64,000 nt of DNA. It comes from Parabacteroides goldsteinii (GTDB lineage: Bacteria > Bacteroidota > Bacteroidia > Bacteroidales > Tannerellaceae). The notes under the pieces are model-generated. The model was not told the DNA's origin and made no database searches. It saw only the letters and a list, made by a program, of their open reading frames with translations. This document shows, in pieces, positions 34,390 through 42,919 of this stretch; the stretch's first letter is position 1, and every line of letters begins with the position of its first letter. Location: positions 54,579-118,578 of the forward strand of contig NZ_JADNBB010000011.1 in the NCBI RefSeq assembly GCF_015550595.1, written 5' to 3'. The position numbers and the translations under genes were made by a program.

Positions 34390-35322
34390 TTATATTTTAA
34401 TACGTTTGATATTGATCTTCTTCAAATCCGTTGATCCCAGTTTAAGCTCTTCGCCTTTACCGATATGGCTTACAGCTTCCATGTCCAGTTTCTTTACCTG
34501 GTTGAATAAAGCGAGGGCTGCCGTGTCGATTGCAACGATGTTAGGAGATACGATCATTGATTTCAATGTCGCTACATCGGCTGCACTTTTGCCCTGCGGT
34601 CCGTTCTGATGCATCATACGGTAAGCATCCACGATATTCAGAACCGGTTTCTTTTGCCAGGTACAGATGTCGGCGATACATTGCTGCAAGTCGTTCTGAT
34701 GGAAGAAACGACGGTCCCATACGATACCCATATAATTCTTCATGGCACAGGAAAGTTTTGCCCCGCCATGATTCTTCAGGATAGGCACATTGATCCAAGC
34801 GTCCGCTTCGATCAGTGCTTCGTGTATCTTGGCAGACTTTACTTTTACTCCGTTGGGGATGGATACTTCTTTGAAATACTTTTCGTCATTACCCGGCATG
34901 ATAATACCTCCGGCTTCTTTCACGGCAGCAGCTATACCACTGCTTTCATAACATTTCTGCCAGTTATCGCAGGTATGGTCGAAAACAGTTACTTTCTCAG
35001 CCCCGGCAGCCAGGCATTTTTTTACCAATGCTTTGATAAGCTGCGGGTTGGTATTCCCTGCCAGTTCCGGTGTACGGTCCCATCCGATGTTCGGTTTGAT
35101 AACCACTTTTTGCCCTTTCTTGATGTAATTACCGATTCCCCCCAGGGTCTCCAATGCTTTATCAAGCATAGCCTCAGGTTCGCCACCCATCACAGCAACC
35201 ATTTCTGGAGCCTGCTCTACTGTCATGGTGTTGGTTGACAATGCGGCTTGCAGCCCTTTAAAGTCTATGGATAATGCGGCACCAGCTACTACACTGGTCT
35301 TTAAGAAATCACGACGTTTCAT
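34390..35322 (-). CDS. DUF362 family protein with Tat-type signal
   Basis: 310 residues beginning MKRRDFLKTSVVAGAALS, a twin-arginine-like signal, so a folded or cofactor-bearing protein may be exported. DUF362 follows through most of the length, with KKGQKVVIKPNIGWDR near 70-85, VFDHTC and NVPILKNHGGAKLSCAMKNYMG. DUF362 domains are typically found with ferredoxin domains and are suspected to be redox proteins; no reaction is established. It is the first gene of a two-gene operon with the membrane Fe-S protein. A -7 box sits at 35362-35369. Confidence 0.85.
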   Translation of the reverse strand: MKRRDFLKTSVVAGAALSIDFKGLQAALSTNTMTVEQAPEMVAVMGGEPEAMLDKALETLGGIGNYIKKGQKVVIKPNIGWDRTPELAGNTNPQLIKALVKKCLAAGAEKVTVFDHTCDNWQKCYESSGIAAAVKEAGGIIMPGNDEKYFKEVSIPNGVKVKSAKIHEALIEADAWINVPILKNHGGAKLSCAMKNYMGIVWDRRFFHQNDLQQCIADICTWQKKPVLNIVDAYRMMHQNGPQGKSAADVATLKSMIVSPNIVAIDTAALALFNQVKKLDMEAVSHIGKGEELKLGSTDLKKINIKRIKI

Positions 35323-35361
35323 TTTGTTGTAATTGGTTATTAGAATTGTTTATAGATGTAA

Positions 35362-35398
35362 CAAAGGTAGTAATTCTCTGAATTATAGTGTATCTTTG
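35362..35398. promoter_or_regulatory. Divergent promoter pair
   Basis: TACCTTTG on the minus strand at 35362-35369 faces the DUF362 gene. TATCTTTG on the plus strand at 35391-35398 faces the gene starting at 35420. Both match TAnnTTTG fully and lie 21 bp apart. Confidence 0.55.
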
Positions 35399-35419
35399 CC
35401 CGTAAAAAATATTAATTTA

Positions 35420-36217
35420 ATGGAATTATATGCTTATATATCATTGCATTCCTTTGTCGAAGGATGCATGGGGGCAACCGGAGAACCGGCACTTATTTTA
35501 CAGGCTGATAATTTATTGTATACCGTTCCTCTGGAAGAATATCAATATGGATTGTCGCTACTCCGGAAGGCGATAGAAGCGTATGAAATACAAAAAGGAA
35601 TTCCGGCAGAAGAGAGTAAACAGGCTATTCCTTTTTTCCGTGAGAAGCGTCGTCTGCTGATCGGACCGGAAATGGATATTTATAAATTGTCTTTCTATGA
35701 AAATGAAACGGAGCTCCCGGAAAAGGTAAAGTCCGCTAAACAACCCTACCTGCGTTTGTCTTTCGATTATGAGCAACTGGCGGAATATTGCCTTTTCGAA
35801 AACATGTTCCTGGTTCGTTGTAAATACGATGAAAGACAGGTACTCGATAACTTTATTACGCAGATGGAACGTGAATACGATAAGTTCTTTTTCGATGATG
35901 AACACAGTGGTTTTACATCCGATTCCCATTTCTTCTCGCTTTTATGTAATGCTTGTCTGGAAGTAAAGGAACCGTCGTGTGCAGCGGAAAAAGAATGGCG
36001 TTTGGCGCTCCTTCGTAGTCCGGTCGATGCCGGTTACCGGTATGAGGACGGGCAACTGAGACCTTTCGTTCCCATTTCTTTGCCGCTGAATGTTATCTGT
36101 AAAGTAACTTTACTCAACAGTGAAAAAGAAGAATTGAACTTTAGTGCCCTTGCCGGTTTTATGCAACGTATCGGTTTGTCACCGGAACGTTATCTGGAAG
36201 GATTGCAGGAAGAATAA
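35420..36217 (+). CDS. Uncharacterised protein, weakly DUF2971-like
   Basis: 265 residues from the ATG at 35420; the open frame extends upstream, but a -7 box at 35391-35398 makes the inner start right. No signal peptide or membrane segment. The pattern HSFVEGCMGATGEPALILQADNLLYTV, then LRLSFDY, EYCLFENMFLVRCKYDE and AEKEWRLALL resembles DUF2971 proteins, which keep an E-x-EWR motif after a substrate-like cleft. That assignment is tentative. It ends 14 bp before the YjbQ gene and may share its transcript. Confidence 0.75.
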   Translation: MELYAYISLHSFVEGCMGATGEPALILQADNLLYTVPLEEYQYGLSLLRKAIEAYEIQKGIPAEESKQAIPFFREKRRLLIGPEMDIYKLSFYENETELPEKVKSAKQPYLRLSFDYEQLAEYCLFENMFLVRCKYDERQVLDNFITQMEREYDKFFFDDEHSGFTSDSHFFSLLCNACLEVKEPSCAAEKEWRLALLRSPVDAGYRYEDGQLRPFVPISLPLNVICKVTLLNSEKEELNFSALAGFMQRIGLSPERYLEGLQEE

Positions 36218-36231
36218 ATAGATGATAGATT

Positions 36232-36639
36232 ATGGCTACAACATTCGATATACAATTACCTCATTGTAACAGAGGCTTTCATTTAGTTACGCGGAATATT
36301 GTTTCCCACTTGCCCGAATTGCCGGAAAGCGGCCTGTTGTTTGTATTTATCAAACATACTTCTGCCGCACTTACCTTGAATGAGAATGCAGATCCGTCTG
36401 TCCGTCACGACTTCAATACTTTTTTCAATAAGTTGGTACCCGACGGAGCTTCTTACTTTACCCATACGTTGGAAGGGGATGACGATATGTCTGCCCACAT
36501 CAAAGCCTCATTGTTGGGTTCGTCCGTAACTATTCCGATAAAAAATCATCGTCTGAACCTGGGAACTTGGCAGGGTATTTATCTTTGTGAGTTTCGTGAC
36601 GGTGGGGATAGTCGCAGATTGAGTATTACAATTCTTTAA
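36232..36639 (+). CDS. YjbQ/UPF0047 family protein
   Basis: 135 residues, the standard length. Conserved pieces: GLLFVFIKHTSAALTLNENADPSVRHD, the H-x-GDDDMSAHIKASLLGSSVTIPI block and GTWQGIYLCEFRDGG, with histidines and acidic residues that could bind metal or phosphate. Family members show weak thiamine-phosphate synthase activity in vitro when overproduced; the physiological role is unknown. The 3' end overlaps the convergent acetyltransferase gene by 14 bp. Confidence 0.92.
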   Translation: MATTFDIQLPHCNRGFHLVTRNIVSHLPELPESGLLFVFIKHTSAALTLNENADPSVRHDFNTFFNKLVPDGASYFTHTLEGDDDMSAHIKASLLGSSVTIPIKNHRLNLGTWQGIYLCEFRDGGDSRRLSITIL

Positions 36640-37213
36640 TAACTTTACATGGGTTTCCTACTGCAATACTATTGGCCGGAATCGATTTGGTGACTACGCT
36701 TCCGGCTCCGATAACGCAATTGTCTCCAATCGTAACACCCGGCAGGACGATTGTGCCGCCACCGATCCAGGTATAATCGCCGATGGTGATCGGAAGGGCT
36801 TTGGTTCTGAAAAAGAGTTCTCCAGAACTTTCGTCCCAGTCTTCTACAAACCTTTCGTTGGCGGCTACCGGATGTGTTGCTGTATATAATTGTACGTTGG
36901 GAGCAATCAATACATTATTTCCGATCGTAATAATATTGTCGTCTAAAAAAGTACAGTTCATATTGATAACAACTTTATCGCCAATAAAGATATGCTTCCC
37001 GCATTCGCAATGGAAATTAATATCTACACTAACGTGCTTACCTACTTTTCCGAACATATTATGCAAGAGTTCCGTTCTAGTTGCTACATCGGAAATGTCT
37101 GTCGCATTAAATTTTGAAAGCAATCTTTTGTTTCGGATAATCATATCCAAAACTTCTTTATCAAGCCGGTTACAGTATTCACCCGATAAGAATCTTTGAT
37201 AGTTGGTTTTCAT
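36626..37213 (-). CDS. Maltose/galactoside O-acetyltransferase family protein
   Basis: 195 residues. N-terminal Mac domain (about 5-55, YQRFLSGEYCNRLDKEVLDMI), then a left-handed beta helix of hexapeptide repeats (INFHCECGKHIFIGDKVVINMNC ... IGDYTWIGGGTIVLPGVTIGDNCVIGAGSVV) with the catalytic histidine in TATHP near residue 114. It uses acetyl-CoA to acetylate a sugar hydroxyl. Overlaps the end of yjbQ convergently. The NUDIX gene lies 27 bp upstream on the same strand, so both may be one transcript. Confidence 0.93.
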   Translation of the reverse strand: MKTNYQRFLSGEYCNRLDKEVLDMIIRNKRLLSKFNATDISDVATRTELLHNMFGKVGKHVSVDINFHCECGKHIFIGDKVVINMNCTFLDDNIITIGNNVLIAPNVQLYTATHPVAANERFVEDWDESSGELFFRTKALPITIGDYTWIGGGTIVLPGVTIGDNCVIGAGSVVTKSIPANSIAVGNPCKVIKEL

Positions 37214-37240
37214 ATAATATGAGTTGTTTTTAGGTAAGAT

Positions 37241-37867
37241 TTAGTCGAATTGTACCACCCAATCTTTATCATGATACGCTGCAAAACACATCTCTACCTG
37301 TTCTCTATTATTCTTTTCTTCTGCTAACGGAGGAATTTCATCGAGATTGAAATATCCGCTTTCTACTGTTTCTATGTTCGGCTGAAAAGCTCCGCCTTTT
37401 ACTTCACAGAGGACAAAAACTTTACAGACATTATAGGCGTACGGAGGCAGGTTGTGGAGGTTTCGATCCTGTACAGCTATTATCCGGATGGTTTCGACAT
37501 CCAATCCGGCCTCTTCTTTTACTTCCTTCACTGTATTTGTTTTTATGGTTTGGTTTACGTCGACCCAGCCACCGGGCAAAGACCAGGTGCCGTTCTTTTC
37601 TTTTACCAGCAATATTTTGTTGTCTTTAAAGATAGCCGCCCTGCTGTCGAGTTTGGGCGTTTGAAAACCTTCTTCATTGCAGAATAAGTTTTTTATTTTC
37701 TCTAAAGGCAAGCCACTTTGTAGACTCAGTATCTCGGCAGATATCTCCCTGATACGTTCAAAACGTTCAATATCAAAAGCATCTTTTGAATAAGTTAATC
37801 CTGCTTGCGCAATGAACTGCAATTCTTTCGCCCATTCGAGCCATTTCGGTTGTTGATTTTCATTCAT
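37241..37867 (-). CDS. NUDIX hydrolase with N-terminal helical domain
   Basis: 208 residues. An N-terminal helical domain (about 5-65, WLEWAKELQFIAQAGLTYSKDAFD) of the NUDIX_N type precedes a NUDIX fold. The box reads GGWVDVNQTIKTNTVKEVKEEAGL: the catalytic REUxEE core is KEVKEE, and the usual upstream glutamate is a glutamine, a variation seen in this subfamily. Such enzymes cleave ADP-ribose or similar nucleoside diphosphate derivatives. Substrate not predictable. Confidence 0.9.
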   Translation of the reverse strand: MNENQQPKWLEWAKELQFIAQAGLTYSKDAFDIERFERIREISAEILSLQSGLPLEKIKNLFCNEEGFQTPKLDSRAAIFKDNKILLVKEKNGTWSLPGGWVDVNQTIKTNTVKEVKEEAGLDVETIRIIAVQDRNLHNLPPYAYNVCKVFVLCEVKGGAFQPNIETVESGYFNLDEIPPLAEEKNNREQVEMCFAAYHDKDWVVQFD

Positions 37868-37990
37868 ACTGTTTTTGTTTTCCTGGTACGCTTGTAAAAA
37901 TACGAATAAATCTATATGTATTGTTACCTTTTCCGGAGAACTTGAGAGAACATAATCTGTAATTTGGGTTATATTACCTGTAATTCGTCT

Positions 37991-38007
37991 ACAAAGAATC
38001 TCTTTGT
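37991..38007. promoter_or_regulatory. Perfect 7-3-7 dyad upstream of the aldo/keto reductase
   Basis: ACAAAGA-ATC-TCTTTGT is a perfect inverted repeat, ending 7 bp before the -7 box at 38015-38022 and therefore lying in the -33 region. That is the position expected of a repressor or redox-regulator operator. Confidence 0.5.
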
Positions 38008-38014
38008 GACCAGT

Positions 38015-38022
38015 TACTTTTG
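38015..38022 (+). promoter_or_regulatory. -7 box of the aldo/keto reductase gene
   Basis: TACTTTTG, a full TAnnTTTG match 68 bp before the ATG. Confidence 0.5.
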
Positions 38023-38090
38023 TAGCATGAAAAATAATTAATTGAATAATAGTTTAATATCTTTGAAAAGATTTTTTATTTAGAGCGATT

Positions 38091-39239
38091 ATGGAATACA
38101 GATCATTGGGAAATACAGGATTGTCCGTCAGTGCTATCTCGTTGGGATGCGAAGGTTTTATGGGGCAGACGGAAGAACAGGTTCGTGACGGAATAGATTT
38201 TGCCATCGATAAAGGCATTAATTTTATCGATATATATAGTTCTAATCCGGATCTGCGGAGCAATATCGGCAAGGCGCTGACTGGTCGTCGCGAACAGTTT
38301 ATCATCCAGGGACATTTGTGTACGGCCTGGGAAGACGGACAATACCTTCGTACCCGTGATGTGGAAAAAGCGAAGACCTCTTTCAACGACCAGTTGATAC
38401 AATTGAATACGGATTACCTGGATGTCGGAATGATCCATTATATAGATGCCGAGCAGGACTTCCTGGAAGTGTTCAACGGCCCTGTCATCCGACTGGCTTT
38501 ACAATTGAAAAAAGAAGGTCGGATACGTCATCTCGGAGTGAGTAGCCATAATCCTGTGATAGCACGTAAAATCGTAGAAACCGGTCTGATCGATGTTCTG
38601 CTTTTTTCTATCAATCCTTGTTATGACATGCAACCGGCCAGTGAAGATATTGAGGATCTATGGGCTGACCAAAACTATGCCCATGCTTTGCATAATATAG
38701 ATCCCGACCGGGAAAAACTCTATGAGTTATGCGAACAGAGAGGCGTAGGAATAGATGTTATGAAAGTGTATGGCGGGGGAGACTTATTAAGTGAAATAAA
38801 TTCTCCGTTCGGAATAGCTATGACCCCTGCGCAATGTATTGAATATGCCCTGACGCGTCCCGGTGTCGCTGCGGTGATGATCGGATGTAAAAATAAGGAA
38901 GAGATACAGGCTGCAGTAAATTGGTGCAGTGCTACAAAAGTAGAGAAAGATTATGCGTCGGTTATGGCAGGAATGGAAAAATTCAGCTGGCAGGGGCATT
39001 GCATGTATTGTGGTCATTGTGCTCCGTGTTCTGTCGGGATAGACGTAGCCAGTGTCAATAAATATTACAATCTGACCATCGCACAAAATGATATACCGGA
39101 AACGGTACGGGAACATTATAAGGTTCTTACGCATCATGCCTCTGAGTGTATCGCTTGCGGACAATGTGAAACGAATTGTCCTTTCGGAGTTGCCATCATC
39201 GAACAGATGGAAAAGGCGGCTGAACGTTTCGGATATTAA
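38091..39239 (+). CDS. Aldo/keto reductase with C-terminal 4Fe-4S domain
   Basis: 382 residues. A TIM-barrel aldo/keto reductase (about 1-275) with MEYRSLGNTGLSVSAISLG, FIDIYSS for the catalytic tyrosine/aspartate region, and GVSSHNP. It is followed by a ferredoxin-like part with CMYCGHCAPC and CIACGQCETNCPFGV (about 300-375). This class is frequent in anaerobes and couples carbonyl reduction to Fe-S electron carriers. The gene is monocistronic, preceded by a dyad and a promoter box. Its 3' end meets a convergent small ORF with a 4-nt overlap. Confidence 0.92.
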   Translation: MEYRSLGNTGLSVSAISLGCEGFMGQTEEQVRDGIDFAIDKGINFIDIYSSNPDLRSNIGKALTGRREQFIIQGHLCTAWEDGQYLRTRDVEKAKTSFNDQLIQLNTDYLDVGMIHYIDAEQDFLEVFNGPVIRLALQLKKEGRIRHLGVSSHNPVIARKIVETGLIDVLLFSINPCYDMQPASEDIEDLWADQNYAHALHNIDPDREKLYELCEQRGVGIDVMKVYGGGDLLSEINSPFGIAMTPAQCIEYALTRPGVAAVMIGCKNKEEIQAAVNWCSATKVEKDYASVMAGMEKFSWQGHCMYCGHCAPCSVGIDVASVNKYYNLTIAQNDIPETVREHYKVLTHHASECIACGQCETNCPFGVAIIEQMEKAAERFGY

Positions 39240-39394
39240 CCTCTCATTCGAATCTTTGATAAATACAGCAATTCCTGATATTCATCTTTGAATAACAGCC
39301 GGGTAAGCAGAATTTCTAATAAACGGGCAGCTTCCAACGGTGTTATGCAACAGAGGCTGCAAAGAGCGAAAAGAATAATATGTATGTGTTTCAT
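39236..39394 (-). CDS. Small putative secreted peptide (52 aa)
   Basis: ATG at 39394, stop at 39236-39238. The product begins MKHIHIILFALCSLCCITPLEA, which has the shape of a signal peptide with a cleavage site near A22-A23, leaving about 30 residues rich in leucine and charges (RLLEILLTRLLFKDEYQELL...). It starts 20 bp after the stop of the membrane-bound winged-helix regulator on the same strand, so they probably share a message. I do not recognise it. It could also be a chance ORF; conservation would decide. Confidence 0.45.
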   Translation of the reverse strand: MKHIHIILFALCSLCCITPLEAARLLEILLTRLLFKDEYQELLYLSKIRMRG

Positions 39395-39414
39395 AAATAT
39401 AAAATGAATAACTT

Positions 39415-40332
39415 TTATACCGCAAGGCTTTCTTTTATTTCCAACTGATAAGCTCTTCCTCTGTCGGTCGTTATTTTTAGATTGCTGTTATCCTCCACCA
39501 ACGGACGCAGGCGGCGGATCAAAGTGTTCAGCGTTTCGTCGGCATTGTTTTTACCCGGCCATAGCGTATCACAGATATCTGCTCTGGGCAGGATATGAGA
39601 GGAGGAAAGGAAAAACATTTCCATGATCTTATATTGTTGCGGAGTAAGTTTCAATTTCTCCCGGTCTTCTTTATAGAAGCAGGCATGGTGACAAGAAAAT
39701 GTAAGATTACCGAAAACCAGAGTTTTCTCTTCTTGTGGCAGACTTGTGCTTCTGCGACGAAATAAAAAGATAGAAAGGGCTCCGGATAAGATAGCAGCTA
39801 TCAGTAGTACTAAAGGAATCCGTTTGTCTGTAAGTGCCAGAATATCCTTAGTCGAATAATTTATATATCCTTGAAAAGAAATTCCTAATTCTTCCTGTGA
39901 TGCTTCGGGGAGATTTAAATTAGCACTCAGCCAGATAACGGTATCGCTTTCCAGGTAATTCTGTGTCTGATCTTTTTCAAGAGTTACGTATGTGACAGAT
40001 TTATCCGTCGCTTTCTTATTTTTTACGTGAACGATAATACCGCTTTTCTCTTTCAGTTGTTCAAACTTCAATGCTTCGGCAAAATCTTTATTATAACTCT
40101 CGATAGAAACCGGATTTCCGAAAAGGGCAGACAAGCGTGAATAAGTCTTGAGTGTATCCTGATTCATCCATTGTTCGGAATTTTGCATAATGGTCTGTTG
40201 CAATGCCTGGTTCAGATCCGAAACGATTGCTTTCTGTGTTTCCGAATAATTGTGAAAGCCGAAACTGAATGATAGTACAAGCAGGCAGGCTGTAAAAATA
40301 ACCGATAGATTTGCTGCTAACCGTGTGTTCAT
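39415..40332 (-). CDS. Membrane-anchored winged-helix transcriptional regulator
   Basis: 305 residues. Membrane helix 1 at about 8-26, a periplasmic region (about 27-170), membrane helix 2 at about 172-193, and a cytoplasmic OmpR/PhoB-type winged helix (about 210-300, LTPQQYKIMEMFFLSSSHILPRADICDTLW ... ITTDRGRAYQL). No kinase, phosphoacceptor or receiver domain is present. It therefore looks like a one-component regulator that senses outside the inner membrane and binds DNA directly, similar in idea to ToxR/CadC but with the DNA-binding domain at the C-terminus. Confidence 0.85.
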   Translation of the reverse strand: MNTRLAANLSVIFTACLLVLSFSFGFHNYSETQKAIVSDLNQALQQTIMQNSEQWMNQDTLKTYSRLSALFGNPVSIESYNKDFAEALKFEQLKEKSGIIVHVKNKKATDKSVTYVTLEKDQTQNYLESDTVIWLSANLNLPEASQEELGISFQGYINYSTKDILALTDKRIPLVLLIAAILSGALSIFLFRRRSTSLPQEEKTLVFGNLTFSCHHACFYKEDREKLKLTPQQYKIMEMFFLSSSHILPRADICDTLWPGKNNADETLNTLIRRLRPLVEDNSNLKITTDRGRAYQLEIKESLAV

Positions 40333-40397
40333 CGTTTTTCTTTTATTAACGCCCGAAGATAAGAATTTATTGTAAGATTCGGATAAATAAAAATTAG

Positions 40398-40405
40398 TAC
40401 CTTTG
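40398..40405 (+). promoter_or_regulatory. -7 box of the uvrD/pcrA-like gene
   Basis: TACCTTTG, 22 bp before the GTG start, so a leader of roughly 15 nt. Confidence 0.5.
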
Positions 40406-40427
40406 TATTCCTAAAAAGAGAAGGTAC

Positions 40428-42764
40428 GTGGAAAAATATCTGGATCAACTGAATGATAGTCAGCGCGAAGCTGTTATATATAACGAGGGCTCGTCGCTGG
40501 TGATTGCCGGCGCCGGTTCCGGTAAGACAAGAGTACTTACTTATAAGATTGCTTATCTGGTACATTTGGGGTTGCCACCTCAAAGTATTCTGGCACTTAC
40601 TTTTACCAATAAAGCGGCACGTGAAATGAAAGAACGTATTGCCAGGATAACCGGTGACCAGACGGCACGCCGGTTGTGGATGGGAACGTTCCACTCGATC
40701 TTTTCACGTATTCTTCGCTATGAAGCAGAACATATCGGTTATCCTTCCAATTTCACGATTTACGATGCTGCCGATTCGAAAAGTTTATTGAAGGCAATTA
40801 TCAAAGAGATGCAGCTGGACGATAAAGTATATCGTATCGGAATGATACAAAGCCGTATTTCGAATGCTAAGAATGCGTTGGTTACCTGGAAGGCTTACGA
40901 ACAGTCCAAGGAGTTGATGCAACATGATATAGATTCGAAAGTCCCTTTGTTGCGTGAAATATATAAACGTTATCAGAATCGTTGCCTGCAGGCAGGAGCG
41001 ATGGATTTCGACGATTTGTTGCTTCAAACGAATATCCTGTTCCGCGATCATCCGCAGGTATTGGATAAATACCGTAGCTTTTTTCAGTTCGTATTGGTCG
41101 ACGAGTATCAGGATACCAATTTTGCCCAACATTTGATCGTCCAGAAGCTTTGTGAGCAACACCGCCGTATTTGTGTGGTGGGAGATGATGCACAGAGTAT
41201 CTACTCTTTCCGTGGAGCCAATATCGATAATATCCTGCAATTCAAAAATCAATATCCGGGTTGCCGTATCTTTAAACTGGAACGTAATTATCGTTCTACG
41301 CAGAATATTGTGAATGCGGCGAACAGCCTAATTCATAAAAATAAAGAACAGATATTCAAGAATGTGTATTCGGAGAAAGAACAGGGAAATAAAGTCCGTG
41401 TTTCTTCTTCCTATTCGGATTATGAAGAAGGATACGCTGTGGCTGCTATGATCAATGAAATGCGGATGCGCAAGGATTATGATTATTCTGAATTTGCCAT
41501 CCTGTACCGGACAAATGCCCAATCACGTATTCTGGAAGAGGCGCTTCGCAAAAGAGGAATACCTTATAAAATATATGGCGGTCTGTCTTTCTATCAGCGT
41601 AAAGAGGTAAAAGATATTATCTCTTATCTGCGTCTGATCGTTAATCCGCATGATGAAGAAGCTTTTAAGCGGGTTATCAATTATCCTTCACGTGGTATCG
41701 GTGATACGACTGTCGGCAAATTGGTTAGTGCTGCTACAGAAAATAATGTCAGCCTCTGGACAGTATTGAATGCTCCCATCGATTACAGTTTGCAGATCAA
41801 TAGCGGTACAGCCAAAAGATTAAGTGATTTCCGCGAAATGATCGAACGGTTCATTGAACAGAATACTCGTTTGTCTGCCGAAGAAATGGCTGCTATGGTA
41901 GTCAAGGAGAGCGGAATTGTCAGTACACTTTTTCAGGATCGTTCGGTGGAAGGGATCAGTAAACAGGAAAACTTACAAGAGTTACTGAAAGGTATTGCAG
42001 AGTTTTGTGAACTCCGTCGCGAAGAAGGAATAGAGCAAGTGTCCCTGGCAGATTTCCTTTCTGAAGTTTCCCTGTTGACGGATCAGGATAACGATAAAGA
42101 TGAACAAGCTAATAAAGTCACTATGATGACTGTTCATGCAGCCAAAGGATTGGAGTTCAGAAATGTTTTTGTGGTAGGCCTGGAAGAAGATCTGTTCCCT
42201 TCGCAAATGGCGAAAGATAATCCTCGTGCAGTAGAGGAGGAGCGCCGGTTGTTTTATGTTGCAATTACCCGTGCCGAAGAGAATTGCGTCCTGACCTATG
42301 CCAAGAGCCGTTTTCGGAACGGACAGAGTGCCATGTGTTCCCCCAGCCGTTTCCTGAAAGATATCGATGTCCAATTCCTGGAACTTCCGACAGATACGTC
42401 GTCAGATACTTTTGCTGCGGCCCGCGAACGGTTTCAGCGTCCGGCATTTGCATCTCCTTTCCAGCAACCACGGGCAGTGGAAAAAGAGGAGCCCTCTTTT
42501 GTTTCTCCTGTTGCCCAGGCCGCGCAACGTCAACGTCTTACAAAGGTAGAAACAGCAACTTCGGCTCCTACCACGTCTGCAGCACCTTTATCCGACCTTT
42601 CCGGTTTATCTGTCGGGGCTAAGGTTCGGCACGATCGTTTCGGTGAAGGCGAGGTTATAGCTATCGAGGGAGATGGAGGCAATGCAAAGGCAACGGTGGC
42701 ATTCACTCACTTTGGACAAAAACAATTATTATTGAAGTTTGCCCGCTTGACGATAGTAAAATAG
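40428..42764 (+). CDS. UvrD/PcrA-type 3'-5' DNA helicase
   Basis: 778 residues, starting at GTG. SF1A helicase: Q motif LNDSQREAV, Walker A AGAGSGKTRVL, motif II DEYQDTN, motif III GDDAQSIYSFRGA, motif IV ERNYRS, motif V TVHAAKGLEF and motif VI YVAITRAEENC. The C-terminal Tudor-like tail (GAKVRHDRFGEGEVIAIEGDG) that contacts RNA polymerase in PcrA/UvrD is present, preceded by a low-complexity linker. Expected roles are nucleotide-excision and mismatch repair and removal of stalled polymerase. It has its own promoter. Confidence 0.95.
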   Translation: MEKYLDQLNDSQREAVIYNEGSSLVIAGAGSGKTRVLTYKIAYLVHLGLPPQSILALTFTNKAAREMKERIARITGDQTARRLWMGTFHSIFSRILRYEAEHIGYPSNFTIYDAADSKSLLKAIIKEMQLDDKVYRIGMIQSRISNAKNALVTWKAYEQSKELMQHDIDSKVPLLREIYKRYQNRCLQAGAMDFDDLLLQTNILFRDHPQVLDKYRSFFQFVLVDEYQDTNFAQHLIVQKLCEQHRRICVVGDDAQSIYSFRGANIDNILQFKNQYPGCRIFKLERNYRSTQNIVNAANSLIHKNKEQIFKNVYSEKEQGNKVRVSSSYSDYEEGYAVAAMINEMRMRKDYDYSEFAILYRTNAQSRILEEALRKRGIPYKIYGGLSFYQRKEVKDIISYLRLIVNPHDEEAFKRVINYPSRGIGDTTVGKLVSAATENNVSLWTVLNAPIDYSLQINSGTAKRLSDFREMIERFIEQNTRLSAEEMAAMVVKESGIVSTLFQDRSVEGISKQENLQELLKGIAEFCELRREEGIEQVSLADFLSEVSLLTDQDNDKDEQANKVTMMTVHAAKGLEFRNVFVVGLEEDLFPSQMAKDNPRAVEEERRLFYVAITRAEENCVLTYAKSRFRNGQSAMCSPSRFLKDIDVQFLELPTDTSSDTFAAARERFQRPAFASPFQQPRAVEKEEPSFVSPVAQAAQRQRLTKVETATSAPTTSAAPLSDLSGLSVGAKVRHDRFGEGEVIAIEGDGGNAKATVAFTHFGQKQLLLKFARLTIVK

Positions 42765-42884
42765 GTTCACATTCTAGATACAAGGACGATACACAATCAG
42801 GAAGATGGAAGCAGTGAAGGGTGAAACGTAAGAATGTGAGTATCTTCTTCTGTTCAATATACTGGGATATTCTGAATATAACAT

Positions 42885-42892
42885 TATCTTTG
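42885..42892 (+). promoter_or_regulatory. -7 box of nspC
   Basis: TATCTTTG, a full consensus match 27 bp before the nspC ATG. The preceding gap (42765-42884) holds a 9-bp inverted repeat (TCACATTCT at 42767-42775, AGAATGTGA at 42831-42839) that may close off the upstream transcript. Confidence 0.5.
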
Positions 42893-42919
42893 TAATTTAT
42901 TTACGAATAAAGAAACTAA

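Noticed and set aside
42284..42622. 112-codon ORF within the 3' end of the uvrD/pcrA-like gene
   Set aside because: Frame-shifted shadow of a strongly conserved helicase; cysteine- and arginine-rich without known motifs.
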